A DNA stretch of 64,000 bases, from positions 1-64,000 of the forward strand of contig JADFZT010000009.1 in NCBI GenBank assembly GCA_015232395.1. The letters are read 5' to 3'. This document shows, in pieces, positions 1-9,952 of this stretch. The translations under genes were made by a program, and so were the position numbers. The stretch's first letter is position 1; the number at the start of each line of letters is the position of its first letter. This stretch comes from Magnetococcales bacterium (GTDB lineage: Bacteria > Pseudomonadota > Magnetococcia > Magnetococcales > JADFZT01). The notes below the pieces were generated by a model, which saw only the letters and a program-made list of their open reading frames with translations, was not told where the DNA came from and searched no databases.

Positions 1-3000
1 CCATGGAAGGCAAACAGCGCCACCCGATCCACTTTGAGTCGCTCCAAAGATTGCTCCACCTGCCTGCGCATCTCACCTTCAACCACCTCCAGCGTACCAT
101 TGGTTGAGGAGTAGAAGCTCCAGCCATCAGAGGCACCCGGCAGGGTGGTAAAATCTTCAGTCGCCAGGGTGGTGGCTTCCGTTACAGCCGTGTTGTTCAC
201 CGTATCACAAGCATCCCCAAAGCCATCGCTGTCGGTATCGGCATTGCTCACACTGGAGGTATCCGGGCAGAGGTCGACATCATCCAGGAAGCCGTCCCCA
301 TCGGAATCGCCAGCGGTACCGCCATTGTCTTCTTCCCACTGGGTGTCGTCGTCATCAAAGTCATCTACAAAGTCGGGATAGCCATCGCCATCGGTATCAT
401 CCGGGAAGCCGTTGACGTCGTCGTCTTCCACCTGGGCTGCCGTTCCCAGAGTGATGTCGTCCCACTCCCGGCCATCCATGGTGTATTCAAAGTCGTCATA
501 CTGCTGGAACTTGATATAGAGCAGATCAGCGTCGGAAGTGTCGAAGCCGATGTTGTCGTAGCTACTGTCTTCCAAGTCAGCCGCATCGTTGATGGCGGTG
601 ATGACTTCGGTCAGGTTAACCGAAAAAGTACCGGTGGTGGACTCTTCCAACTCTGCGGCTGAGACCACTTCAAACCAGGTATAGCCATCGGCACTGATGG
701 AGACCCTATCCCCCAAGGCGTGTCCGTAGGTTACGGTGATGGTGTCTCCGACTGTTGTGACATCATCATTGGCATTGCCCGGGGTATTGTTAATGTCAAC
801 CAATGCTGTTCCATAGCCTTCGGACGTTGCATTGTCGTCAGCGGAGAGATCATGCTGCTCATCCCCGTAGGTACCCCCTTCGCTGTGGGAGAAGGTGAGA
901 TAGAGATCAGCTGAGACAGTTGAGATATCTGCCAGCAGTACAGCCTCATTCAATTCGTAAGTCCCATCGGTATCCACATCCATACGCATGGCACCATCAT
1001 CCGACAGTTCGATGCGTCCAGAGGTGGTGGTCGTGACCGGCGGCGTGCTGCTATCCGTAGTAGAGGTGGAGGATTCGTAGTAGCTCCAACCCAGAATTTC
1101 GCCAGGCAGAGAAGCGTCGGCAAAGTTTTGGAAGAGGCCAGGATCTTGTGCAGTCACACCACCGTTGGCAACGGAACGGTCGTCCACGGTATCGCAGGCA
1201 TCGCCGATACCATCATTATCCAGATCATCCTGGCTGGCGTTGGCAATGTAAGGGCAGTTGTCAGAGTCGTCGGCTTCGCCATCCTCATCGGTATCAGCCT
1301 CCGGGTCGGTGGTTTCGTCGCTGTCGATAAAGTCGCTGTCACGGTAGTCCGGGGTGCCATCTGCATCGCTGTCGATTCCCACCGAGATGTCATCCCACTC
1401 CCGACCATCCTTGCTGTAGGTATAGTCATCGTATTGCTGGAATTTGATGTAGAGCTGATCATCGGTGGTGGTGTCGATGCCGGTGTTGTCGTAGCTGGCA
1501 TCCTCAACATCCGCAGCCGCGTTGATCTTATCCATAACATCGGTCAGGTTGATTTCGAAGGAGCCCGTCTCGGAATCTTCCAACTCTTGGGCGGAGACGA
1601 TCTCAAACCAGGTGTAGCCGTCGGCACTGATGGAAACACCATCCCCCAGGGCATGTCCGTAGGTTACCGTGATGGTGCTGTCGACTTCATCGAAATCATC
1701 ATCGGGATTGCCTGGAGTACCATTGGCGTTGGTTGATGATCCATAACCTTCCGTGGCCGCATTGTCGTCAGCGGACAGATCATGTTGCTCATCCCCATAA
1801 GTGCTGTCTTCGGTATGGGTGAAGGCGAGGTAGAGATCCATGTTGTCAATATCGGAATCAGAAAGATCCACCAACATCACCGCTTCGTTGAGCTCATAGT
1901 TATTATCGGTATCCACATCCATGCGCAGCATTCCATCCTGCACTTCGATGCGGCCCGAAACGGTGGTGCCAGAATCTGTCGTGGAGCTGGAATAGAGAAC
2001 CCAGCCATCATCCCCATCGGGCAGAACCGTATCGGAAAAGTCGGTGAAATCCTGGGTGACATACAGGGTATCGTTGGTGTCATCACTGTCGTTACTGAAG
2101 AGGAGATCAATCCCGGACAGGCCCGTGTCGATCACGTCACAGGCATCGCCGATATCATCTCCATCGACATTGGCCTGGTTGGCGTTGGCCGTGTAGGGAC
2201 AGTTGTCGGATTCATTGGCGACCCCGTCCTCATCGTCATCGGCTTCTGGATCGGTGGTTTCGCCGCTGTCGTCGTCGATAAAGTCGCTGTCCCTGTAATC
2301 CGGAGTGCTATCGTTGTCGCTATCCACTCCGATGGAGATGTCATCCCAATCTCGACCATCTTTGAAGTAGGTGTAGTCGTCATATTGCTGGAATTTGATG
2401 TAGAGCTGATCATCGGTGGTGGTGTCGATGCCGGTGTTGTCGTAGCTGGCATCCTCAACATCCGCAGCCGCGTTGATCTTATCCATAACATCGGTCAGGT
2501 TGATTTCGAAGGAGCCCGTCTCGGAATCTTCCAACTCTTGGGCGGAGACGATCTCAAACCAGGTGTAGCCGTCGGCACTGATGGAAACACCATCCCCCAG
2601 GGCATGTCCGTAGGTTACCGTGATGGTGCTGTCGACTTCATCGAAATCATCATCGGGATTGCCTGGAGTACCATTGGCGTTGGTTGATGATCCATAACCT
2701 TCCGTGGCCGCATTGTCGTCAGCGGACAGATCATGTTGCTCATCCCCATAAGTGCTGTCTTCGGTATGGGTGAAGGCGAGGTAGAGATCCATGTTGTCAA
2801 TATCGGAATCAGAAAGATCCACCAACATCACCGCTTCGTTGAGCTCATAGTTATTATCGGTATCCACATCCATGCGCAGCATTCCATCCTGCACTTCGAT
2901 GCGGCCCGAAACGGTGGTGCCAGAATCTGTCGTGGAGCTGGAATAGAGAACCCAGCCATCATCCCCATCGGGCAGAACCGTATCGGAAAAGTCGGTGAAA

Positions 3001-4900
3001 TCCTGGGTGACATACAGGGTATCGTTGGTGTCATCACTGTCGTTACTGAAGAGGAGATCAATCCCGGACAGGCCCGTGTCGATCACGTCACAGGCATCGC
3101 CGATATCATCTCCATCGACATTAGCCTGGTTGGCGTTGGCCGTGTAGGGACAGTTGTCGGATTCATTGGCGACCCCGTCCTCGTCATCATCGGCCTCCGG
3201 ATCGGTGGTGGTGCCGTTGTCGGTAAAGTCGGGGTCGCTGTAATCCGGGGTGCCATCGTTATCACTGTCCAGCCCGATGGAAATGTCATCCCACTCCCGA
3301 CCATCCTTGTTATAGGTGTAGTCGTCATATTGCTGGAACTTGATATAGAGAGCGCCGGAGGTGGAGAAAATAGTGGAATTGGCATAGGTGTTGAGACCGT
3401 TGATGATATCGGTCAGGTTGATTTCAAAGGAGCCAGTCTCAGAATCTTCCAACTCTTGGGCAGAGACGACTTCATACCAGGTGTAGCCGTCAGGGCTGAT
3501 GGAAACCCCATCCCCCAGGGCATGGCCGTAGGTGACGGTGATGGTCGCATTGTTCACTGCGTTGACCGAGGAGTTCTTGGTCTGTTGGTTGAGCGAGTAG
3601 GAAGTCTCTGTGGCCGTATCGTCATCTGAAAGATTGTGTTGCTCATCCCCATAGGGAGCATTATCAGATTGGGTAAAGGCGAGGTAGAGATCCAGGTCGC
3701 CGATATCAGATTTAGAGAGATCCACCAGCAATACCGCTTCATTCAGCTCATAGTTGCTGTCGGTATCCACATCCATGCGCAGCATTCCATCCTGCACCTC
3801 GATGCGGCCTGTTGAAGTCACGACGGGGGGGGGCTGGTATCCGAAGTGGAGGTGGAATAGAGAACCCAGCCGTCATCCCCACCGGGCAGAACCGTATCGG
3901 AAAAGGCGGTAAAATCCTGGGTGAGGTAGAGGATATCGTCTTCACTATTGTTGTAGCGGAGGGTCACTCCGGTCAAACCAGTATCGTCCACATCGCAGGC
4001 GTCACCGAAATTTCCGATATCTGAATCTGTTTGGTCGGCATTGGCCGTGAGGGGGCAGTTGTCGGATTCGTCGGCTATGCCATCCTCATCGGTATCGGTC
4101 TCTTCGTCGGTGCCAGTGCCACTGCCGGTGCCGGTAAAGTCGGGATCGTTAAAATCAGGGGTGCCATCTCCATCTTCGTCGCCACCGACTGCAATGTTGT
4201 CCCAATCCCGACCATCCTTGGTGTTGGCATAGTCATCATATTGTTGGAACTTGATATAGAGATAGTCGCCAAAGCCGAAATCCGGATCCAACGCCATGAT
4301 GTCTGCAAGCTTGGTGCTCAGCTTGACGCTGATGGTGAGGCCATCTGAATCTGTCGCCAGCTCCGAGGCGCTGACTATTTGATACCAGTAGATGCCATCC
4401 TGGCTGACAGAGACACCATCTCCATCCTCATGATCAGACCAATAGCTTGAGAGATCGTGCTCTTCATCTCCAAAGGTGGATTCCGCCTGGAAAAAGGAGA
4501 TATACAGCTCGCTCAGTGCTGTATCAGCAGCATCCAGGTCGATCAGCAGCACGGCTTCGTTGAGGGCATAGGTTTGGTCGGTGACCGCATCCATGCGCAA
4601 CATTTCGTCGTATAGGGAAATACTCCCCTCAGCTGTGGGGGTGCCGGAGGAGTAGTAACTCCAGCCCTGTAGTGAGGTGTGATCATCCCCGGAAAAATCC
4701 TGGGTGTAGGGGAGAGTACTAATCGGGGTAACAGCAGCGTCGGTATTCGTATCCAGCCCCGTCTCCTTGAACGTGATGTGATCGGAGTCCGGAATGTAGA
4801 TTTTTCCTGGTTGGGCATGGGCTGGTGTGGCGAAAATAGTGGCAGTAAGGCCGAGAGCTGTCGCCAAGGTGAGGAGAATATTGGAAAATCTAATTTTCAT
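1..4900 (-). CDS. Giant secreted modular protein (beta-rich modules plus TSP3-like calcium-binding linkers), partial and frameshifted
   Basis: The start chosen is the ATG at 4900, which opens a clear Sec signal peptide (basic MKIRF, a hydrophobic stretch, then ATPAHAQ). An in-frame ATG further upstream at 4984 would put 28 residues in front of the signal. The mature protein is a string of about 300-residue modules. Each has a segment like YELNEAVLL, one like GDGVSISADGYTWFE, one like LYIKFQQYDDY followed by DGREWDD, and then an Asp-rich stretch ending in SDNCP and GDACD, the signature of thrombospondin type 3 calcium-binding repeats. About five modules are present and the gene leaves the window at position 1. 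The frame that starts at 4900 stops at 3818, just after a G9 run (3825-3833). Past it the module sequence resumes in another frame and stays open to the edge. The beta-rich part could be a jelly-roll domain, which is inferred from the pattern only. Role unknown; surface or extracellular adhesion is plausible. Confidence 0.75.
1434..3182. repeat. Near-identical tandem duplication with a 951 bp period inside the giant modular gene
   Basis: The stretch 1434-2231 matches 2385-3182 almost base for base. One difference noticed is at about 2171 against 3122. The offset is 951 bp, which is 317 codons, so the reading frame is kept. Other modules of the same gene are recognisably related but much more diverged, so this pair is a recent duplication or has been homogenised by gene conversion. 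Confidence 0.9.
3825..3833. other. G9 homopolymer (C9 on the coding strand) at the frame break of the giant gene
   Basis: Nine G on the plus strand encode a Pro run followed by a premature TGA. With ten C (or seven) on the coding strand the frame would continue into VVTSTGRIE, which aligns with the GRIEVQDG segment of the other modules. The break is therefore a one-base deficit in this tract. It may be a sequencing error or a slipped-strand switch. Confidence 0.8.
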
Positions 4901-5735
4901 CTTCTGTCCCCAGTCATATTCGGTAAGGCCGTTTAGCGCAGAAAATATATTGTCAAGACAAAGTGCGATCACGGAGCTTGTCATGATGTCCTATGGAAAG
5001 ATTTTGGATGGGTGCTGACAGGATTTGCTTGATTTGGTTGTTGCCAGTAACGGCAGGCATAATCGTCGGTTTTTGAGGATTGATTCATCCGAGTCAGGCC
5101 GTCTCTGTTTTCCAGATACATTTTGTTTATGGATAGCATTCATGTGAATTATTCTGACCGATAATTTCTCTATAACCATATTACCAAGGGCCGTTTATAG
5201 GAATCTCAGGAACTCTGCATAATTTTTTTTCAGAAACAAAAAAAAATGGATTGAATCGGCTCAATCCTTTTTCAGACACCATCCTTGAGCTCATGAGAAT
5301 ACGCGTGGCAGAGGCCTGAGCTTTGGGTGACGAAACTTGGTTTTTGAGCCAGCCACGGATGATCCGCTCTGTTTGGCATCTGGCGATGGGTTCACTCCCA
5401 AGACCGACACTTTCGAGTTGGAACCTCACCTTGAAACGTTTTCCAGCCCGGTTTTGGTGAGGTTTCTGCAAAGAGAGTGGACCACCGAAATTGTCCTGGC
5501 TTTGAGACCCAAGAGTTTTTTGATATCTATCAAAACAGAGCACATGCCCGGATGGGTGTTCGTCAACAGTCCGATCTTTCGAAAAAGTGGCTTGGACCTG
5601 GGGATGGGGCGGTGTCAGGAATCAGGCAATCAAAGCCATATAGAGGGGATATTGCGGGGGGAAATGGGGCTTGCAGGTGTGGTCGGATAACCTTTTTTGA
5701 TGAGTCCCTCACCCATGCCGGACTGAAGATTTTTA
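4901..5735. other. Intergenic region, no convincing gene
   Basis: It separates the start of the giant gene (minus) from the 3' end of the MshM-like gene (minus), so it should hold the promoter of the giant gene. Open frames on both strands around 5181-5690 overlap each other, lack recognisable domains and lack good ribosome sites, so they are not called. An AT-rich T8/A9 inverted block lies at about 5224-5250. A similar block occurs at about 24724-24755. Confidence 0.5.
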
Positions 5736-7703
5736 TCAGAGCTGGGAAAGGCCGTTTTGATCAGCCAACGTCCCAGTGGAGAGAGGGGCGTGGAAAGGAG
5801 GGGATGGCGGGACCATGGAGAGGTGCTGATTTTGGGGTGGAAGCTCCTTTTGCAGGTTGACTCCGGCTTTGCGCAACTTTTGTTGAACCTGGGCCATGGA
5901 GAGAACATAGGCATCGGAACGGCCCAGCTGTTTTTCGACAATCGGTAGATGTTCTGCAGCATTTTCTTCACTGGGGTACCAGCCGAGATAGACTAAAAAC
6001 TGGTCGTTCCTGTATGGCAACAAATGCGTCGAATTATGGCCAAATTCCTGATCTGCTTCGTGAATCACATTATTGATATGCTCTATATAATTATGATTAA
6101 CAACCATTAACTGTATGGAATACCCTTTATTTTTGGTCAGAGAGAGCCATTGTTGGGAAGTTTGCAGGCGTTGTTGCACGAGTGGATATTTGTCCAAGGA
6201 AGTGGCTTGTCCGCTCTTGGCGGGTTGCCTGGGCGAATTTACAGGGAAGGGAGAGGTAACCTTTTCAGCTGTGTTGAAAACGGCCTCTTCTTCCAGGGCA
6301 CTTTCTTGATCACCCGTTGCGGCTTGCGAGGGGGTGTTCTTGCCCGGTTTTTCTTTGGAAATGGGGAGCACTGAGGGGGAAATCGGCATCTGTTGGTTTG
6401 GTTTGGCAGGTGCCGGGGCCGCTATATTTTGAGCAGACGATTTGGAAGCCTTTTTTTTCCCGGTCGTTTTGGTATGGGTGGCGGCCTTGCTTGAGGCTGC
6501 TGGGGCCGACTTTGGCGTAGGCTTGTGTCGGGGCAGGTAGCGGCGTTGAGAAGGGGGGGGCACGACGGCCTGAACCACTCTGGCCGGATCCAGGAGCATG
6601 ACGGCAGATGGGCTTTCCTGGGGCGCTTCAGCCTCACTCTGAACGACGGTTTCTTCAACAGGTTGCGCTGGCGGTTCCGAGACTTTTCCCGGGCTTTTTT
6701 GGGTAAGAGCGGCCACCTCTTCCAGTTTCAGGCTCTGTTCGGGAATGGATTGAACCTGGGAGGAGGGGGGAATCACGGGTTTTCTGGAGAGATAGGATTG
6801 TCCCACCTGAGCTGCAACCAACAGCGTGAGGAGTGCTACGGTAGAGAGATAAGCCCAGCGGGGCGGGGGCCAAAAATAACGTTTGTTCCGGATGGGGTTG
6901 GTTATGTTTTTAATACCCTGACGCACTTGATCGGGTGTTACCTGGGGCTTGCCATTCCGATAACTCGCCAGGAGCGCCTCATGGGCCAGCAAGTTGACAC
7001 GGCGCAGGGAGCTTTCAGCCTGCTTGGCAATTTCCCGAGCGGCGGCAGAGGTAAACAGGGGCGTACCCCGATGATAGCCAGCCCGGGTGGCGCGGGTGGT
7101 GAGATAGCGTTCGATATCTTCGGCTTTAGGCTTGGCCAGATAGTAGTGACCGCCGATCCGATCCCAGAGCTGGCGCATGTCGTGGGCCCCCACTACCTCT
7201 TCCAGCTCCGGTTGGCCAAAGAGCACCACCTGCAGCAATTTTTGGCGGTGGGTTTCCAGGTTACATAAAAGACGCAGCTGCTCCAGGGTCTCCAGGGGCA
7301 TGGCCTGGGCCTCTTCCACCAGCACCAGAACGGTTTTACCCTTACCGTGAGCCACGACCAGATGATCCCGGATGCAGTTCATACACTGCCAGGGGTCCAG
7401 ATCTTCCGGCATCTTCAGCTTTAGATCTTCGGCAATGGAGCGGATCAGGTTTTCGGGGGTGAGGCGGGGTTGGAACAGGAAGACCAGGTCCACTGTTTTG
7501 GGTAGCTTGCTGGCAAGCATTCGGCAGAGCATGGTCTTGCCACTGCCCACCTCGCCAACCACCTTGAGGATGCCAACTCCCCGGAAAATACCGGAAATCA
7601 GCGATTCCAAAATAGCGGCACGTCCTCCGACATCGTCAAAGAGCCGAATATCGGGGGTGTTGTTGAAGGGATAATGTTCAAAGCCAAAATGGGACAGATA
7701 CAT
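5736..7703 (-). CDS. mshM: ExeA/MshM-family AAA ATPase with C-terminal SPOR-like domain
   Basis: The protein has 655 residues. The first 260 or so match the ExeA/MshM ATPase family: it opens with FGFEHYPFNNTPD, has Walker A GEVGSGKT at residues 50-57 and Walker B VLVLVEEAQ at 125-133. A membrane segment lies at about 284-302, followed by a long Pro/Ala/Ser/Lys linker. A C-terminal domain at about 525-610 (YSIQLMVV, then FLVYLGWYPSEENA) resembles a SPOR peptidoglycan-binding domain of the DamX type. ExeA-type proteins bind peptidoglycan and help secretins cross the wall, so this one probably helps seat the MshL secretin. It is the last gene of the pilus block, 127 bp after the ABC ATPase gene and separated from it by a 9 bp perfect dyad. 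The fusion makes it much longer than the usual MshM (about 280 residues). Confidence 0.85.
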   Translation of the reverse strand: MYLSHFGFEHYPFNNTPDIRLFDDVGGRAAILESLISGIFRGVGILKVVGEVGSGKTMLCRMLASKLPKTVDLVFLFQPRLTPENLIRSIAEDLKLKMPEDLDPWQCMNCIRDHLVVAHGKGKTVLVLVEEAQAMPLETLEQLRLLCNLETHRQKLLQVVLFGQPELEEVVGAHDMRQLWDRIGGHYYLAKPKAEDIERYLTTRATRAGYHRGTPLFTSAAAREIAKQAESSLRRVNLLAHEALLASYRNGKPQVTPDQVRQGIKNITNPIRNKRYFWPPPRWAYLSTVALLTLLVAAQVGQSYLSRKPVIPPSSQVQSIPEQSLKLEEVAALTQKSPGKVSEPPAQPVEETVVQSEAEAPQESPSAVMLLDPARVVQAVVPPPSQRRYLPRHKPTPKSAPAASSKAATHTKTTGKKKASKSSAQNIAAPAPAKPNQQMPISPSVLPISKEKPGKNTPSQAATGDQESALEEEAVFNTAEKVTSPFPVNSPRQPAKSGQATSLDKYPLVQQRLQTSQQWLSLTKNKGYSIQLMVVNHNYIEHINNVIHEADQEFGHNSTHLLPYRNDQFLVYLGWYPSEENAAEHLPIVEKQLGRSDAYVLSMAQVQQKLRKAGVNLQKELPPQNQHLSMVPPSPPFHAPLSTGTLADQNGLSQL

Positions 7704-7775
7704 GGTGTTCCCTGTATTTTTAAATCAACGGATACTTGGGAGCGGGAAAGCCTGGGCCTAAAGGTATCCCGGGTA

Positions 7776-7807
7776 GTGACCAGGATGCAATTACCGTACC
7801 TGGTCAC
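7776..7807. promoter_or_regulatory. Perfect 9 bp inverted repeat between ABC ATPase and mshM-like genes
   Basis: GTGACCAGG and CCTGGTCAC are separated by 14 bases. No T-run follows on either strand, so it is not a typical intrinsic terminator. It could be an operator or an mRNA-processing hairpin. It sits about 75 bp upstream of the mshM-like start. Confidence 0.45.
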
Positions 7808-7830
7808 AGGGGGGAAGGAAAGATGGGAAT

Positions 7831-8559
7831 TCAGGCTTTTTGGGTGGATTGGATACAGTGGATGAAGGATTGCTCCATGGTCTCCCCGGGATAAAGCTCC
7901 CGGCACTCCTGATGGGTACCCAAAAAACGCAGGTGGTTATCGTGGAGGATGGCCATACGATCACAGAGTTCTTCCACGTCGGCCAGCAGGTGGGTGGAAA
8001 AAAAGAGGGTATGTCCTTGGGCTTTCATGGCCATGAGGCGTCGTTTCAGAAGAACCCGGGCCTTGGGGTCGAGACCGCTCATGGGTTCATCCAGCAGCAG
8101 CAGCTCCTTGCCACTTAAAAAACAGGCTGCCAGCCCCAGCTTTTGGGTCATGCCCTTGGAAAAAGCCCGCACCGGTCGATCCAATGCCGCCAGGGGCAGA
8201 TCCAGGGATTCGAACAGTTCGACCGATTTATCTTCCTGGTAGGGCACTTCGTGGAGGCGACACATGAAGGTGAGAAAGTCCCGGCCCTTGAAAAAATAGG
8301 GAGGCACAAATCGTTCTGGCAGATAAGCCAGGCGCTTGCGGGCTTGGGGCAGCTTGTGGGAGAGGCCAAAAATATCGATTTCCCCCCCATCCATCTCCAT
8401 AAAATCCAGCAATCCCTTGATCAGAGTCGTTTTACCCACTCCGTTGGCACCCACCAGGGCAAAGGATTCGCCGGGTTTGATGCTGAACTCTACCCCAGAT
8501 AGAACCCGCTGTTTACCAAAGGATTTTTCCACTCCCTGAAAGGTCAAGGCGTCGGTCAC
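7831..8559 (-). CDS. ABC transporter ATP-binding protein of the pilus locus
   Basis: This is an ABC-type ATPase of about 242 residues that would energise an ABC-2 export permease. It has Walker A GANGVGKT, a signature-like FSKGMTQK, Walker B LLLLDEPMSGLDP and an H-loop FFSTHL. The GTG at 8559 is preferred because a GAGG lies about 10 bases upstream and the product then begins with the usual ABC fold. The ATG at 8610 overlaps the terminator of the preceding pilin gene. The matching permease is most likely the ABC-2 protein encoded at 10727-11497, since no other permease is in the locus. In Myxococcus xanthus the PilG/PilH/PilI ABC system is needed for type IV pilus assembly, so a similar accessory role is plausible here. 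This is an inference from context. Confidence 0.85.
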   Translation of the reverse strand: MTDALTFQGVEKSFGKQRVLSGVEFSIKPGESFALVGANGVGKTTLIKGLLDFMEMDGGEIDIFGLSHKLPQARKRLAYLPERFVPPYFFKGRDFLTFMCRLHEVPYQEDKSVELFESLDLPLAALDRPVRAFSKGMTQKLGLAACFLSGKELLLLDEPMSGLDPKARVLLKRRLMAMKAQGHTLFFSTHLLADVEELCDRMAILHDNHLRFLGTHQECRELYPGETMEQSFIHCIQSTQKA

Positions 8560-8604
8560 TTGGAAAACCTCAAAAAAAAGGGACCCGGAAATAAATAGGG
8601 ACCC

Positions 8605-8649
8605 GGACAAAACAAAGGGTGACTACGCTCAAAACGTAGCCACCCTTTG
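8605..8649 (-). terminator. Rho-independent terminator after the large prepilin gene
   Basis: On the minus strand a long stem (CAAAGGGTG/CACCCTTTG extended by CTACG/CGTAG, with one mismatch) closes a short TTTTGAG loop and is followed by TTTTG. It begins about 50 bp past the prepilin stop codon. Confidence 0.8.
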
Positions 8650-8698
8650 ATCGATTCAGCACCGAACGGATTCGGATTTTGCGTCCTCTTCCCAGAAA

Positions 8699-9634
8699 CT
8701 AGAAGAGATGCACAGCGCCGCAGTTGTCATACTGGCTCAACACATCGTAGTGGTCGACGTCGTTGGTAGAGTCTTTAGCTGGACCTCGGGGTGGGCCTGG
8801 AGGCCCGGCAGAACCAGCACTGACAGCACCGGATGCCACACACTCAGACCCGGTGTCGGCTTCGGAACCGAGAGTTTGGTTACCACCTTCCGTATCTGTC
8901 GCGTAGCGGTCACCGATGCGGAAAGAGCCGGTTGTGGGGGCGGCATCGTCCATTTTCCGATCCATTTCGGAGAGCACGCTCACGGGAACCAGGTTACCCG
9001 CGATCAGCTGGTGGGAGCGGGCGTCCATCGATCCATCACCGGTGAAGGTCGGGAGGGTTTCAGCAGCCGCTTCGTCATAGGGGGTGTAGGCTTCGTCGGT
9101 GTAGGCGAAGAAGAGGGGTCCACCGTAGACATTGGTCATGCAGGATTGAACCCCACACTCCCAGGTGTCTTCGTTGATGCTCAGGTTGTCGACGGAGTCG
9201 TCCGCAGCGGAGACATAGCTGCCGGTGACAAATCCGGAAGAGGCCAGATGCTTCCATACCAGAGCCAGTTCCGCTTCACGATCATCGGAAGTGGAGTCGC
9301 CAGCCAGCATGGGGTCACCACCTACGCGGCCATTGCCGTCACCGTCGTCACTGGAGGACGGGGTGGGGTTGTCGCCGGTATCAGCGACGGTGCCGTCAAT
9401 GTTGTCCGTTGCTTGACTGAAGTCACCAGGCAGCGCCATGAAGCGATCCTGGAAGCCCAGGATGGCGGCTTTTACAGCGCTGCCCTGGTCGATCAGGTTA
9501 TGGACTCGGGCGTTTTTGATCATCTCCTGCCCTTTGAGTACACCGCCAAGCAGAAGTCCGATGATCACCACTACGATGGCAATTTCGATAAGGGTAAACC
9601 CTGCTTCCTGTTTCGATCTATTCAAGTCTTTCAT
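8699..9634 (-). CDS. Large type IV prepilin, probably the main subunit of the locus
   Basis: A 311-residue prepilin. A 12-residue leader ends in Gly, followed by FTLIEIAIVVVIIGLLLGGVL, the classic class III signal cleaved and N-methylated by prepilin peptidase, with Glu at mature position 5. The globular part is large and rich in Asp, Gly and Ser, with several Cys including one near the C-terminus that could form the D-loop disulfide. A strong ribosome site (GGAGGAGG) lies about 10 bases before the ATG. The gene has a terminator behind it (8605-8649), and another terminator (9876-9904) insulates it from the upstream genes. It therefore looks like a separately and strongly transcribed pilin. 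Its size, nearly twice that of a usual MshA, is odd; a minor pilin role cannot be excluded. Confidence 0.85.
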   Translation of the reverse strand: MKDLNRSKQEAGFTLIEIAIVVVIIGLLLGGVLKGQEMIKNARVHNLIDQGSAVKAAILGFQDRFMALPGDFSQATDNIDGTVADTGDNPTPSSSDDGDGNGRVGGDPMLAGDSTSDDREAELALVWKHLASSGFVTGSYVSAADDSVDNLSINEDTWECGVQSCMTNVYGGPLFFAYTDEAYTPYDEAAAETLPTFTGDGSMDARSHQLIAGNLVPVSVLSEMDRKMDDAAPTTGSFRIGDRYATDTEGGNQTLGSEADTGSECVASGAVSAGSAGPPGPPRGPAKDSTNDVDHYDVLSQYDNCGAVHLF

Positions 9635-9952
9635 TGCTAAACTTCCTCCTCCGAGAGATGCTTCCGGGTCATTTTTATGCGGAATGCTGTGTATTTGTCA
9701 CTCAAATTTGTTAATGCATACAAGCTCCATGTGTCTCTATTTGCAACTGGGTGTGGCAGAGAGATAGACCGCGTATCCGAGCCTGATTTGAAGAGTAGGC
9801 GGGCGCTGTTTGTTATCCCCATCTTATTTCAACATATTTTACCAACTATTTCCAAAAAAAAATGATTAATGGCAGAAAAAAAACAGGCTGGTGAGAGCGA
9901 GCCTCTGCCGTACTTTTTAATGTGGAGGTCTGATACAATATTAGAGACAAAT
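9635..9952 (-). promoter_or_regulatory. Intergenic region carrying the pilin promoter
   Basis: No gene is seen here. It contains the terminator of the upstream TPR-like gene at 9876-9904 and must hold the promoter for the prepilin at 9634. An imperfect sigma-54-like TGCCAC...TTGCA lies on the minus strand at about 9748-9764, but the spacing is one base too long, so it is not called. Confidence 0.5.
9876..9904 (-). terminator. Rho-independent terminator after the TPR-like gene
   Basis: On the minus strand AGGCT pairs with AGCCT across a 10-base loop and is followed by a T8 run (A8 at 9876-9883 on plus). An outer GGCAG/CTGCC pair extends it. It lies about 50 bp after the stop at 9953. Confidence 0.75.

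Noticed and set aside
5181-5690. Two overlapping open frames on opposite strands in the gap after the giant gene
   Set aside because: No recognised domain, no good ribosome site, and low-complexity Phe/Lys ends that come from T/A runs.
8708-9640. A 310-codon plus-strand frame opposite the large prepilin
   Set aside because: It is the mirror frame of a clear prepilin gene with leader, ribosome site and terminator.
9748-9764. Sigma-54-like element before the large prepilin
   Set aside because: Spacing is one base too long and the GG of the -24 box is broken.
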